From the NCBI RefSeq assembly GCF_042678305.1, contig NZ_JBHUDT010000003.1: 64,000 nucleotides of DNA; one strand, written 5' to 3'. Under the pieces are notes generated by a model. It was given only the letters and a program-made list of their open reading frames with translations, made no database searches and was not told where the DNA came from. Below, piece by piece: positions 34,088 to 42,384 of this stretch. The DNA comes from Gelatiniphilus marinus. Its GTDB lineage: Bacteria; Bacteroidota; Bacteroidia; Flavobacteriales; Flavobacteriaceae. Each line of letters begins with the position of its first letter. The stretch's first letter is position 1. The translations under genes were made by a program, and so were the position numbers.

Positions 34088-34246
34088 GTATTTAAGGTAT
34101 TTGAATTTATTGATGGAACAAATATCAAGCATAAACCCAACCTTTAAAAAAGCAACTTACCGAATTGTTATTTTTTACAGATGAAATGTTAAACTATAGG
34201 TGTTGACTAAGAATAATTATTACATTTAAGAAAATAAAAAGCTACT

Positions 34247-34648
34247 ATGAAAAAACCAATTTTTATAACGATTTTGCTGAGCTTTTACTTTGCAACAAGC
34301 CAGCCATCTAGCTCTGTTTCTATAATAGATTTTGTACAGGTTTTAAACAAAAACAAAGCCGAAGCACTTTTTTACTACCAAAACAATTGGCTACAGTTAC
34401 GCATTAAAGCCCTAGAGAAAGGCTACATTGCTTCTTACCAATTGTTGGAAACCCAACCCACAGCCAAAACACCCTATACTTTTATGCTTATTACAACCTA
34501 TAAAAACAATGCGCAATATAAGGCCAGCGAAACACATTTTAATGGTTTGATTGCAGCCAGCGATGGCCTAAAACTTTTAAACGAGAAAAAACCAAACACA
34601 TTCAGAAAAGTAATATTAAACCACGATGCCGTAAAACATTGGCATTAA
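34247..34648 (+). CDS. Secreted hypothetical protein, 133 residues
   Basis: A signal peptide (MKKPIFITILLSFYFATSQ) is followed by a small soluble domain (FVQVLNKNKAEALFYYQNNWLQLRIKALEKGYIASYQLLET ... YTFMLITTYKNNAQYKASETHF). The pattern resembles secreted NIPSNAP/dimeric alpha-beta-barrel-like proteins, but I cannot assign a family with confidence. It stands alone, divergent from the DUF2141 gene and convergent with tonB. Confidence 0.7.
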   Translation: MKKPIFITILLSFYFATSQPSSSVSIIDFVQVLNKNKAEALFYYQNNWLQLRIKALEKGYIASYQLLETQPTAKTPYTFMLITTYKNNAQYKASETHFNGLIAASDGLKLLNEKKPNTFRKVILNHDAVKHWH

Positions 34649-34680
34649 AAAAGGCAACCTAAAACTTAGGCCACCTTTTA
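34648..34680. terminator. Imperfect bidirectional terminator before tonB
   Basis: AAAAGG (34649-34654) with CCTTTT (34674-34679), and an inner CCTAA/TTAGG stem, form an interrupted hairpin between two convergent genes. Confidence 0.6.
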
Positions 34681-34716
34681 CTGTGCTTATTTTAAAACCA
34701 CCAAACCAGCCCAATC

Positions 34717-35445
34717 TTACCCCTCTTGGAGCTTAAAAAATATAGGGACGGCATAACTTACTTTTACAGATTTACCACGCTGCTTCCCTGGCGTCATTTT
34801 TGGTAAAGCGCCAATAATACGTTCGGCTTCTTTCTCTAAAATTCTATCTGGGCCTCTTGACCTTACATTGGTTGTATTACCTTTAGAATCTATAACAAAC
34901 ACTACAGATACACGCCCTTGAATACCCATTTCCAGAGCGGTTTGCGGGTATTTAAAATTCTTTTTAACATGCTCTTGTACTTTTTTTTGAAAACAATCCT
35001 TCATTTTATTTTGTGGCAAACCTTCGCAACCGGGAAAAACCGGAACGTACTCAATGGCAGCAAAAGGCACCTCAACATCTTCTTCTACCTCTTCAACATC
35101 TACATCGCTTACTTCCACAATGCGCTCCTCTACCGCATCAGACTGGTTGGCCTCTGTACTTTCAATTATGGTCTCTTCTACTTCTTCAACATCTTCAACA
35201 ATGGTAATGGCTTCTTGCACCACAGGGGGGGGCGGTGGCGGTGGCGGTGTATTAATGTTTAAAACAGGAATTTCTTCCTCTAACTCTTCGTCTATTTGCA
35301 GTACATCAATGGCAGAAAGGTCTTTATCGTAAGTTTTGTACTCTAGCGCTTGCCAAGACAAAAAAAGCATTACATTTAAACCTATAGCAAAGTACAGGCT
35401 GCTGTTGCGTCCTATCTCTAGTTCTGGGTTTTTTTTGGCTTTCAT
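34717..35445 (-). CDS. tonB: Energy transducer TonB
   Basis: 242 residues. One N-terminal membrane anchor (SLYFAIGLNVMLFLSWQALEY) is followed by a proline-rich (eight consecutive Pro) and then acidic Glu/Val-rich periplasmic spacer. The C-terminal TonB domain is YPQTALEMGIQGRVSVVFVIDSKGNTTNVRSRGPDRILEKEAERIIGALPKMTPGKQRGKSVKVSYAVPIFFKL. It couples the proton-motive force via ExbBD to outer-membrane receptors such as the SusC in this window. ExbB and ExbD are not nearby. It is transcribed alone, with a 466-bp upstream gap holding repeat element copy C. Confidence 0.94.
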   Translation of the reverse strand: MKAKKNPELEIGRNSSLYFAIGLNVMLFLSWQALEYKTYDKDLSAIDVLQIDEELEEEIPVLNINTPPPPPPPPVVQEAITIVEDVEEVEETIIESTEANQSDAVEERIVEVSDVDVEEVEEDVEVPFAAIEYVPVFPGCEGLPQNKMKDCFQKKVQEHVKKNFKYPQTALEMGIQGRVSVVFVIDSKGNTTNVRSRGPDRILEKEAERIIGALPKMTPGKQRGKSVKVSYAVPIFFKLQEG

Positions 35446-35690
35446 AACTCATGCATTTTATAACATTAAAAGTAATTTATAAGTCAATTATATACTATGA
35501 TATTTATCATATTTGAGTGGTTTTTGAATGTGGATCTTGGGATTTGATTTTGTGCGAAAAAAATTGATATATTTGTTTAGTGTTGAATATAAATCATTAA
35601 AACGGATAGATATTCTAAAAAACATTAAACGTACCTTTACGAAAACAAAATAATTTTAAAATTTAAGGCAGCAAATAATTGCGTTAGGGG

Positions 35691-35883
35691 TTAGCCCGAA
35701 GTTTCGGGCACATCCTTTTTAAACTTGATCCAGCAATAACATTGAGCTAACTCAAGTTTAGCAGATTGCCTGCTGCTTCGTACTCCCATGGCGCAAAAAA
35801 ATATAACCCAAAGCCCGAGCTGTTACCCTGGCCCACTTGTGTTTAACAGAGTAGAAGTAAGCCTAAGGGCAAAGGTAACGCCC
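35691..35883 (+). repeat. Structured intergenic element, copy C
   Basis: The ends are GCGTTAGGGG (35691) and GGTAACGCCC (to 35883), with complementary terminal hexamers GCGTTA/TAACGC. The ACATCCTTTTT segment (35710 region) and the AACCCAAAGCCCGA core (35806-35819) match copies A and B. A perfect 7-bp hairpin GCCCGAA/TTCGGGC (35694-35709 region) follows the left end. The interior is unrelated to that of copy B. It occupies the divergent gap between tonB and the DUF721 gene, ending 28 bp before the latter's ATG. Non-coding RNA or short mobile repeat. Confidence 0.7.
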
Positions 35884-35911
35884 AAAATAATATAAAAAAT
35901 ACGACAGTTTT

Positions 35912-36208
35912 ATGGCAAAACGCAACAACGAACATATTAGCATACAAGAAGCCTTAAAGGAATTTGTAGAGACCAACAGACTGGAAAAAGGCCTTAACAA
36001 GGTAAATGTAGCCGATGCCTGGGCTAAACTTATGGGCAATGGCGTAAACCAATACACGAACGCCATTAATTTAGAACGCGATACGCTTTACGTGCAATTA
36101 AGCTCTAGCGTTCTTCGTGAAGAGCTAAGTTACGGCAAGCAAAAAATAATGGACATGCTTAATGAAGAATTGGGCAAAACCATTGTTAAAAAGATTGTTC
36201 TTAGGTAA
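35912..36208 (+). CDS. DUF721 (DciA-like) protein
   Basis: 98 residues, basic and cytosolic. It shows the DUF721 pattern: SIQEALKEFVETNRLEKGLNKVNVADAWAKLMGNGVNQYTNAINLERDTLYVQLSSSVLREELSYGKQKIMDMLNEELGKTIVKKIVLR. The domain is shared with DciA, a loader of the replicative helicase DnaB in many bacteria, so a replication role is plausible but inferred. The gene stands alone. Confidence 0.9.
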   Translation: MAKRNNEHISIQEALKEFVETNRLEKGLNKVNVADAWAKLMGNGVNQYTNAINLERDTLYVQLSSSVLREELSYGKQKIMDMLNEELGKTIVKKIVLR

Positions 36209-36302
36209 GCTAATTAACTACCCACCAAACACTTAACATGCAATTAATTGAATTTCAATAAAATAAATTTAAAATAATCTGAAAAACTAGATTTTTTTAC
36301 AT

Positions 36303-36310
36303 TATCTTTG
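36303..36310 (+). promoter_or_regulatory. -7 element (TATCTTTG) for the cold-shock gene
   Basis: TATCTTTG fits TAnnTTTG, 28 bp before the ATG at 36339, giving a short leader. A -33 TTG is not visible. Confidence 0.45.
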
Positions 36311-36338
36311 TAGCTTAATTATTTTAATACAAATTACA

Positions 36339-36530
36339 ATGAGTAAAGGTACCGTAAAATTCTTCAATGATTCCAAAGGTTTTGGATTCATCACTGAAGA
36401 TGACAACAACAAAGAACATTTCGTACACATTTCAGGACTTATCGATGAAATTCGTGAAGGTGATGCAGTAGAATTCGATCTACAAGAAGGTAGAAAAGGA
36501 TTAAACGCCGTAAACGTAAAAGTAATCTAA
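36339..36530 (+). CDS. Cold-shock domain protein (CspA family)
   Basis: 63 residues, one complete cold-shock domain. It contains the RNA-binding motifs RNP1 (KGFGFI) and RNP2 (HFVHIS) and starts MSKGTVKFFNDS. It binds single-stranded nucleic acid and acts as an RNA chaperone. The gene is a single-gene unit with its own -7 box and a strong terminator. Confidence 0.96.
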   Translation: MSKGTVKFFNDSKGFGFITEDDNNKEHFVHISGLIDEIREGDAVEFDLQEGRKGLNAVNVKVI

Positions 36531-36555
36531 GCATATACTTTTAACAATTACAACT

Positions 36556-36588
36556 AAAAGTCTATCATTTACTTGATAGACTTTTTTT
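36556..36588 (+). terminator. Terminator after the cold-shock gene
   Basis: AAAGTCTATCA pairs with TGATAGACTTT (36557-36567 with 36574-36584), followed by a run of T. Confidence 0.9.
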
Positions 36589-36656
36589 GTGCGTTAAATT
36601 AAAGGCCGGGGCATTGCGCCCCTAAAGTTTGGAAAGGCCAACCAATAGCACCAAAA

Positions 36657-36688
36657 AAAATCCCGTAACAGCTGTGTTACGGGATTTT
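36657..36688 (-). terminator. Terminator after ndk
   Basis: AAAATCCCGTAACA (36657-36670) pairs with TGTTACGGGATTTT (36675-36688) around a 4-nt loop. It is downstream of the minus-strand ndk stop; T-tract on that strand. Confidence 0.88.
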
Positions 36689-36717
36689 GCGACTGGAATT
36701 GTACATTTATGTAACGC

Positions 36718-37137
36718 TTAAAACATTTCCCTGCCAGAGAAATGGAATGCGCCTTCGATTGCGGCGTTCTCATCACTATCACTTCCGTGCACTGCATTTT
36801 CGCCAATAGAGGCTGCGTACAACTTGCGTATTGTACCTTCGGCGGCATCGGCAGGATTTGTTGCACCAATCAAGGTTCTAAAATCTTCAACTGCATTGTC
36901 TTTTTCTAAAATCGCAGCTACAATTGGGCCTCTGGTCATGTACTCTACCAACTCTCCAAAAAACGGGCGTTGGTTGTGTATCGCGTAGAAGGCCTCGGCA
37001 TCAGCCTTGGTCATTTGGGTTAATTTCATTGCTACGATTCTAAAACCTGAAGCCGAAATTTTTTCTAGTATTGCGCCAATGTGCCCTTTTTCAACAGCAT
37101 CTGGCTTAAGCATGGTAAATGTTCTATTTGTTGCCAT
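36718..37137 (-). CDS. ndk: Nucleoside diphosphate kinase
   Basis: 139 residues. The N-terminus NRTFTMLKPDAVEKGHIGAIL and the active-site His117 in NAVHGSDSDENA are intact. It transfers the gamma-phosphate between NTPs and NDPs through phospho-His. It is divergent from nrnA, with a full promoter in the gap and a strong terminator after its stop. Confidence 0.98.
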   Translation of the reverse strand: MATNRTFTMLKPDAVEKGHIGAILEKISASGFRIVAMKLTQMTKADAEAFYAIHNQRPFFGELVEYMTRGPIVAAILEKDNAVEDFRTLIGATNPADAAEGTIRKLYAASIGENAVHGSDSDENAAIEGAFHFSGREMF

Positions 37138-37158
37138 TTTGTTATTTTAAATTTTGTG

Positions 37159-37188
37159 CAAAAGTAATACATTTCCAGTTAAAAACAA
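37159..37188 (-). promoter_or_regulatory. Canonical Bacteroidota promoter for ndk
   Basis: On the minus strand: -33 TTG (37188-37186), 19-nt spacer, -7 box TACTTTTG (37166-37159). This matches the consensus fully and would start transcription about 15 nt before the ATG region at 37137. Confidence 0.65.
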
Positions 37189-37225
37189 GCGTATCAAATT
37201 TTAAAAAATCGTATATTCGCTACCT

Positions 37226-38245
37226 ATGACAAAAACCGATATACAAAGCATTAAACAACTATTGGCCACACCAAAAAACATAGTTATCGTGGCGCATAAA
37301 AATCCTGATGGTGATGCCATAGGCTCTACCTTAGCCTTATACCACTACCTAAAAAAAAGCAAACACAACACCACGGTAATAATGCCTAACGACTTCCCGG
37401 AGTTTTTAAAATGGGCTCCAGGAAACGAGGATATTTTAAAACACGACTCGCAAACCCAGGTTTGCGAGGGTTTTATCAAGGCTGCCGATATTTTGTTTAC
37501 TCTAGATTTTAACGCCTTTCACAGAACAGGGAACATGGAAACCGTTTTGGCAAGCAGCAAAGCTCTTAAAATCATGATAGACCACCACCAATTGCCAGAC
37601 AATTATGCAGCCTACAAGTTTTCAGATGTTAGCATGAGCTCTACCGCAGAAATGGTGTATCATTTTATAAACATGTTGGGCGATTCGCAAAACATCGATT
37701 ATAATATTGCCACCTGTATCTATTTGGGGATTATGACAGATACCGGCTCCTTTAGATTTCCTTCAACAACAAGTAAAACGCATCAAATTATCGCTCAGCT
37801 TATAGACAAAGGCGCAAACAATGCTGAAATACACAATAATGTTTACGACACAAACAGTTACCAGAGGCTGCAACTTTTGGGCTGTGCACTAAGCAATCTA
37901 AAAGTCATTGAAACCTATAAAACAGCCTACATAACCTTATCGCAAGACGAATTAAATCGTTTTAATTACAAAAAAGGCGATACCGAAGGTGTTGTTAATT
38001 ATGGCCTATCGCTACAAGATATTGTTTTTGCGGCTATTTTTATTGAAGACAAACAAGAAGGCATCATAAAAATATCGTTCCGCTCTAAAGGCAACTTCTC
38101 TGTAAACGAATTTTCTAGGGCACATTTTAACGGTGGCGGGCACAACAATGCCGCTGGCGGTCGAAGCGAATTAACATTGCAAGATACCGTAGAAAAATTT
38201 ATTAGTATATTGCCCAGTTATAATAAAGCCCTTAACGATGACTAA
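37226..38245 (+). CDS. nrnA: DHH-family oligoribonuclease / pAp phosphatase (NrnA-like)
   Basis: 339 residues. DHH-superfamily motifs are present: NPDGDAIGS near residue 27, a later DFNAFHRTG, then DHHQLPDN and MTDTGSFRF. The C-terminal DHHA1 domain has GGGHNNAAGG. NrnA enzymes degrade nano-RNAs and dephosphorylate pAp to AMP. The last 8 bp overlap gldI, so expression is coupled. Confidence 0.94.
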   Translation: MTKTDIQSIKQLLATPKNIVIVAHKNPDGDAIGSTLALYHYLKKSKHNTTVIMPNDFPEFLKWAPGNEDILKHDSQTQVCEGFIKAADILFTLDFNAFHRTGNMETVLASSKALKIMIDHHQLPDNYAAYKFSDVSMSSTAEMVYHFINMLGDSQNIDYNIATCIYLGIMTDTGSFRFPSTTSKTHQIIAQLIDKGANNAEIHNNVYDTNSYQRLQLLGCALSNLKVIETYKTAYITLSQDELNRFNYKKGDTEGVVNYGLSLQDIVFAAIFIEDKQEGIIKISFRSKGNFSVNEFSRAHFNGGGHNNAAGGRSELTLQDTVEKFISILPSYNKALNDD

Positions 38246-38786
38246 ACAATTAACCCTAATACTTGCGTTACTTTTTTTATGGAGCTGCAAAACCCCAGAA
38301 GCCCGCAAACCCATTTCTGTTAAAACGGGCTCTTTTATTGATGCTTCTGTTAAACGTAATAAACAACTAAACGCCAAAGAGCAAGCAAGCATAGAAAAGC
38401 TTATGGCACTAAAAAAAGAGCATGACTACATCGCCTCAGAAAGTGGCTTTTGGTATTACTACAATACAAAAACAGAAAACGATACTTTAAAAACCCCTAA
38501 TTTTGGCGACATTATTAACTATAACTATACCGTTAAAGATTTAAACGGCAGGGTAATCTATACTAAAGAAGCCATAAAAACACAAACCTATGCCATGGAC
38601 CAAGAAGAATTGTTTACAGGTTTGCGCGAAGGTTTAAAACTAATGAAAGCCGGCGAAACCGTAACCTTTTTATTTCCATCGCAAAAAGCTTACGGTTATT
38701 ATGGCGACCAAAATAAAATTGGTACCAATACGCCATTAATTTGCAAGGTAACCGTAAACTCCATCACTCAAAATCAATCCAATTAA
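38238..38786 (+). CDS. gldI: Gliding motility lipoprotein GldI, FKBP-type PPIase
   Basis: 182 residues with a lipobox at LFLWSC (Cys17). The FKBP domain (about 75-175) contains YTVKDLNGRVIYTKE, FTGLREGLKLMKAGETVTFLFPSQKAYGYYGD and the TPLICKVTVNSI end. In Flavobacterium johnsoniae GldI is needed for gliding and belongs to the FKBP lipoproteins. The order nrnA-gldI-PPIase is conserved in gliding Flavobacteriaceae. This suggests the organism has, or had, the gliding/T9SS machinery, though no other gld gene lies in the window. Confidence 0.92.
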   Translation: MTKQLTLILALLFLWSCKTPEARKPISVKTGSFIDASVKRNKQLNAKEQASIEKLMALKKEHDYIASESGFWYYYNTKTENDTLKTPNFGDIINYNYTVKDLNGRVIYTKEAIKTQTYAMDQEELFTGLREGLKLMKAGETVTFLFPSQKAYGYYGDQNKIGTNTPLICKVTVNSITQNQSN

Positions 38787-38816
38787 ATTAACAACACTTA
38801 ATAAATTTTTTAATAC

Positions 38817-39932
38817 ATGAAAATTATTAAATTTTTAGGCTTAGCACTATTAATAAGCTTAACGTCTTGCAAAGCCCAATACCCCGAACTTGAAGATGGC
38901 CTATATGCAGAATTTAAAACCAGCAAAGGCATCATGGTTGCTAAGTTAGAATACCAAAAAACACCTGTTACAGTAGCTAATTTTGTATCGCTGGCAGAAG
39001 GCACAAACACTATGGTTGACAGTATTTACAGAGAAAAAAAATACTTTAATGGCTTAATATTCCATAGGGTTATTAATGAGTTTATGATTCAAGGCGGAGA
39101 CCCCTTGGGCAATGGCACCGGTAACCCAGGCTATAAATTTAATGATGAATTCCATCCTGATTTAAAACATAATAAACCCGGTATTTTATCTATGGCAAAT
39201 TCTGGACCTAACTCTAACGGAAGCCAGTTTTTTATAACCGAAGTACCCAAGCCAAACCTAGATAATGTACACAGTGTTTTTGGTGAATTGGTAATAGGTT
39301 TGCATATTCAAGATTCAATTTCAAATGTAAAAACAGCATCAAGAAACAAACCCATTACAGATGTTGTTATTAAAGAATTAAACATAATTAGAAAAGGCAA
39401 AGAAGCCAAAAAATTTGATGCCCCAAACATATTTAAAAACCATTTTGCCGAAGTTGAACGTTTAGAAAAAGAAAACGCTGCAAAAGCCCAAGCCATTATA
39501 AAAGCCACTAGAGCCAAATTTAACCAGCAAAAACAAAAAGCCAATACCCTGCCATCTGGTCTGCAATATGTGGTTACCAAAAAAGGCAATGGCGAAAAAT
39601 TAAAAGAAACCCACAAGGTTTTAACACATTATGCCGTATATTTTGAAAGCGGCAAACTGCTAGAAACAAGTAGCCTGGAAATAGCAGAGGCCTTAAACGC
39701 AGTTAACCCCAAACGTAAATTGGCCAACCAATACCAACCAATTACCGCCAATTTAAGCCCCGATGCAAGAATGATATCGGGCTTTAAAGAAGGTTTACAA
39801 CAATTAAATGTTGGCGATAAAGCAACCCTGTTTATCCCGTATCATTTAGCCTACGGAGAAGCAGGAAACAGAGGAATTCCTCCAAAATCAAATATTATTT
39901 TTGAAGTCGAAATTTTAGAAATTGTTAAATAG
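38817..39932 (+). CDS. Cyclophilin-FKBP fusion peptidyl-prolyl isomerase, lipoprotein
   Basis: 371 residues with a lipoprotein signal (LLISLTSC, Cys18). A cyclophilin domain comes first (YFNGLIFHRVINEFMIQGGDPLGNGTGNPGYKF ... NSNGSQFFITEVPKPNLDNVHSVFGEL). An FKBP domain follows (LPSGLQYVVTKKGNGEKLKETHKV ... GFKEGLQQLNVGDKATLFIPYHLAYGEAGNRGIPPKSNIIFEVEIL). A Lys/Ala-rich helical linker (about 195-240) joins them. Two isomerase folds in one chain suggest a broad-range periplasmic folding enzyme. It is 30 bp after gldI. Confidence 0.94.
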   Translation: MKIIKFLGLALLISLTSCKAQYPELEDGLYAEFKTSKGIMVAKLEYQKTPVTVANFVSLAEGTNTMVDSIYREKKYFNGLIFHRVINEFMIQGGDPLGNGTGNPGYKFNDEFHPDLKHNKPGILSMANSGPNSNGSQFFITEVPKPNLDNVHSVFGELVIGLHIQDSISNVKTASRNKPITDVVIKELNIIRKGKEAKKFDAPNIFKNHFAEVERLEKENAAKAQAIIKATRAKFNQQKQKANTLPSGLQYVVTKKGNGEKLKETHKVLTHYAVYFESGKLLETSSLEIAEALNAVNPKRKLANQYQPITANLSPDARMISGFKEGLQQLNVGDKATLFIPYHLAYGEAGNRGIPPKSNIIFEVEILEIVK

Positions 39933-39982
39933 CACCCATAAACCTCTAGCAAACCTTATATTTACGCCGAAAAACTAAACCT

Positions 39983-40912
39983 ATGCATTTTTTAAAATTT
40001 AATTGGAACCCCATAACAGGAATTGATATTGCCGGCAATTTTAAACTCCATTTTTACAGCCTTATGTGGGTTATCGCGTTTGTAGCGGGTTGGTATATTA
40101 TGAAGCGTATTTTTACCAAAGAAAAAGTATCGCTCACCTATTTGGATCCTTTGTTTATTTACACGGTTTTAGCCACTATGCTCGGGGCTCGTTTAGGGCA
40201 TGTTTTGTTTTATCAATCCGAATTGATTTCTGAAGATTTTTTCAGCATATTTCTACCTTTCAAGTTTAAAGGTGGATTTGAATTTACTGGATTTCAAGGA
40301 CTTGCAAGCCATGGTGCTGCCATTGGCATTATTATAGGAATGTACCTGTACAGAAAAAAATACAACTATAAATCTTTACTTTGGATTTTAGACCGGGTTG
40401 TAATATCTGTAGCCTCTGGAGCGGTTTTTATTAGGATTGGAAATTTTATTAATTCTGAGATTATTGGAAAAGTAACCGATTCTGCTTTGGGTGTTCGGTT
40501 TATTCAAGATTACTATTACAAAAGTCAAATTACACAACTTACCGGTATAAAAGATGCAAAAAAAGCTTATTCAGCGGTTACCAACAATCCGCAATTTGCT
40601 GAATTGTTAGAAGCTGTTCCGTACAGGCATCCGGCGCAATTATACGAATCGTTTTGCTATGTTTTCGTATTTTTAATTTTATGGTATTTTTATTCCAAAA
40701 CGCCTAAAAAAGACCAAACGGGCTTTCTATTTGGGCTGTTTTTAATTTTATTATGGACAGTTCGTTTCTTTATAGAATTTACCAAAGAACCCCAAGGCGA
40801 CGAGTACATTAACTGGTTTGGCCTAAACACAGGGCAATGGTTGAGCATCCCGTTTATAGCTATTGGCCTCTATTTTATGTTTGTTTACAAACCCAAATCT
40901 GCAAACAGGTAA
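39983..40912 (+). CDS. lgt: Prolipoprotein diacylglyceryl transferase
   Basis: 309 residues, multi-pass. The Lgt signature RIGNFINSEIIGKVTD is present, along with the HPAQLYESF and YFYSK segments and the conserved His/Arg region near AVPYRHPAQ. It transfers diacylglycerol from phosphatidylglycerol to the lipobox Cys of prolipoproteins, and so serves the many lipoproteins in this window. It lies 50 bp downstream of the cyclophilin-FKBP gene. Confidence 0.95.
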   Translation: MHFLKFNWNPITGIDIAGNFKLHFYSLMWVIAFVAGWYIMKRIFTKEKVSLTYLDPLFIYTVLATMLGARLGHVLFYQSELISEDFFSIFLPFKFKGGFEFTGFQGLASHGAAIGIIIGMYLYRKKYNYKSLLWILDRVVISVASGAVFIRIGNFINSEIIGKVTDSALGVRFIQDYYYKSQITQLTGIKDAKKAYSAVTNNPQFAELLEAVPYRHPAQLYESFCYVFVFLILWYFYSKTPKKDQTGFLFGLFLILLWTVRFFIEFTKEPQGDEYINWFGLNTGQWLSIPFIAIGLYFMFVYKPKSANR

Positions 40913-40939
40913 AACCAAGGAAAAGAAACCAAAAAAACA

Positions 40940-41479
40940 ATGCGCAAATTTATACTGCACGTAACATTTAACAACATGCATCTTAAAAACAATACAGTAA
41001 CTGCTGTTTTATTTTTGAATCTTTTTTTACTTGCATTTACAGGATGTAAAAAAGATAATAAAACTATTAAACCAAACTTGGTTACATTTACCAAAGAAGG
41101 CGAACTTACACTCCATAAAACTACAACAGACTCAACAAAAGTGGTAATTGATATTGAAATTGCCGATAACGAATACGAAACCCAAACCGGTTTAATGTAC
41201 CGCGATTCCATGGAAAAAAATCAAGGGATGCTGTTTGTTTTTGATGATCTTGAAGAGCGCTCTTTTTTTATGAAAAACACAAAAATACCCTTAGATTTGA
41301 TTTTTATTGATGATAAAAAAACCATTGTAAGTTTTCAAAAAAACGCAAAACCTTTTGATGAAAGCTCGCTACCATCAAACGCTGCAGCCAAATATGTATT
41401 GGAAGTTAATGCAGGTTTGGTAGATTTTTGGAAACTTGCCGTTGGAGACCGCATTAGCTACACAAAATTAAATCAATAA
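40940..41479 (+). CDS. DUF192 domain lipoprotein
   Basis: 179 residues from ATG at 40940, which has an A-rich upstream region. An ATG at 40976 (MHLKNNTVTAVLFLNLFLLAFTGC) would give a cleaner lipoprotein signal and is the main alternative. The DUF192 domain is clear: NEYETQTGLMYRDSMEKNQGMLFVFDDLEERSFFMKNTKIPLDLIFIDDKKTIVSFQKNAKPF, AKYVLEVNAG, GDRI. DUF192 proteins are small exported beta-barrel folds of unknown function. It is 27 bp after lgt. Confidence 0.92.
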   Translation: MRKFILHVTFNNMHLKNNTVTAVLFLNLFLLAFTGCKKDNKTIKPNLVTFTKEGELTLHKTTTDSTKVVIDIEIADNEYETQTGLMYRDSMEKNQGMLFVFDDLEERSFFMKNTKIPLDLIFIDDKKTIVSFQKNAKPFDESSLPSNAAAKYVLEVNAGLVDFWKLAVGDRISYTKLNQ

Positions 41480-41516
41480 TTTTTTTTTTTTCACTTAAAT
41501 AAAAATCCAGCAAAGC

Positions 41517-42320
41517 TTAAGCTTTCCATTTGCGTTTATTATTTAGTGCTTCTTGTGCTTCAATTTCTTTTTGCGGAATCACTTTTAAGAACGATGGATG
41601 CTGTTCTATGGCATACTCTATCTTTTTTACAATATCTTCGGTAGTTTCGTTATCGTAATCGATATCCAGGGGTTCTTTAATCTCGAAGGTTTGCAGTATG
41701 TTTTTCTTTTTAATACGCAGTCCTTTTTTATCAAAAGAGCGCCTAAACCCGTCAATAACAATAGGCACGACAATAGGTTTATAGCGTTTAATTATGTGCG
41801 CGGTACCTTTGCGAATGGGTTTAAAAGGCGTGGTTGTACCTTGCGGAAATGTAATAACCCAACCGTCGTCCAGCGCTTTACCAATATTCGAGATATCGCT
41901 CATTTTAACCTGTCTGTTCACTTCTTTTCCTTCAGATCGCCATGTGCGCTCAATACTAATAGACCCCACATAAGCCAATATTTTTGGCAGCAAACCCGCT
42001 TTCATGGTTTCTTTTGCCGCCACATAATAGATGTTGAGTTTGGGGTTCCAAAGATAGCCTACGTTTTTTATTGAATCTGTACGGCCGCTCAAACTTGCGT
42101 TAAACACATGAAACATAGCTACAACATCGGCAAAATAGGTTTGGTGGTTTGAAATAAACAGAACATTGGTATCTGGCAAGGTTTTAATAACTTCAGAGCC
42201 TTCAATTTGTAGTTCGTTAAAACCACGAAAACGTCTGTGCGTCATAGCTCCAAGAATTCTAATAAGCCATTTTTTTACAAAAAGGATATGGCCGAATGGA
42301 TTTCGTTTAAATAATCCCAT
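41517..42320 (-). CDS. 1-acyl-sn-glycerol-3-phosphate acyltransferase-like (PlsC family)
   Basis: 267 residues from ATG at 42320 (MGLFKRNPFGHILFVKKWLIRI); an upstream in-frame ATG adds 21 residues unlike the family start. The acyltransferase motif I region reads LFISNHQTYFADVVAMF. Here His and Asp are separated by five residues, not four as in the classic HX4D. Motif III reads FPQGTTTPF rather than FPEGTRS. So it belongs to a divergent subgroup whose acyl acceptor should not be assumed to be lysophosphatidate. A 61-bp gap separates it from the Nudix gene stop. Confidence 0.82.
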   Translation of the reverse strand: MGLFKRNPFGHILFVKKWLIRILGAMTHRRFRGFNELQIEGSEVIKTLPDTNVLFISNHQTYFADVVAMFHVFNASLSGRTDSIKNVGYLWNPKLNIYYVAAKETMKAGLLPKILAYVGSISIERTWRSEGKEVNRQVKMSDISNIGKALDDGWVITFPQGTTTPFKPIRKGTAHIIKRYKPIVVPIVIDGFRRSFDKKGLRIKKKNILQTFEIKEPLDIDYDNETTEDIVKKIEYAIEQHPSFLKVIPQKEIEAQEALNNKRKWKA

Positions 42321-42384
42321 AAATCGCGCGTCAAAAAAAAAATATTGGTTAGTTAAAGTACGCAAATGTAATAAATATTGCAAA

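Noticed and set aside
35222..35250. G-rich GGGGGG(CGGTGG)n tract in tonB as a phase-variation site
   Set aside because: It encodes the poly-proline spacer in a mixed GGN pattern; the pure G run is only six to seven bases, and indels in threes would be neutral.
35054..35332. ORF antisense to tonB with Ser/Thr-rich repeats and a Gly run
   Set aside because: The low-complexity composition is the complement of the Glu/Val and Pro-rich spacer of TonB.
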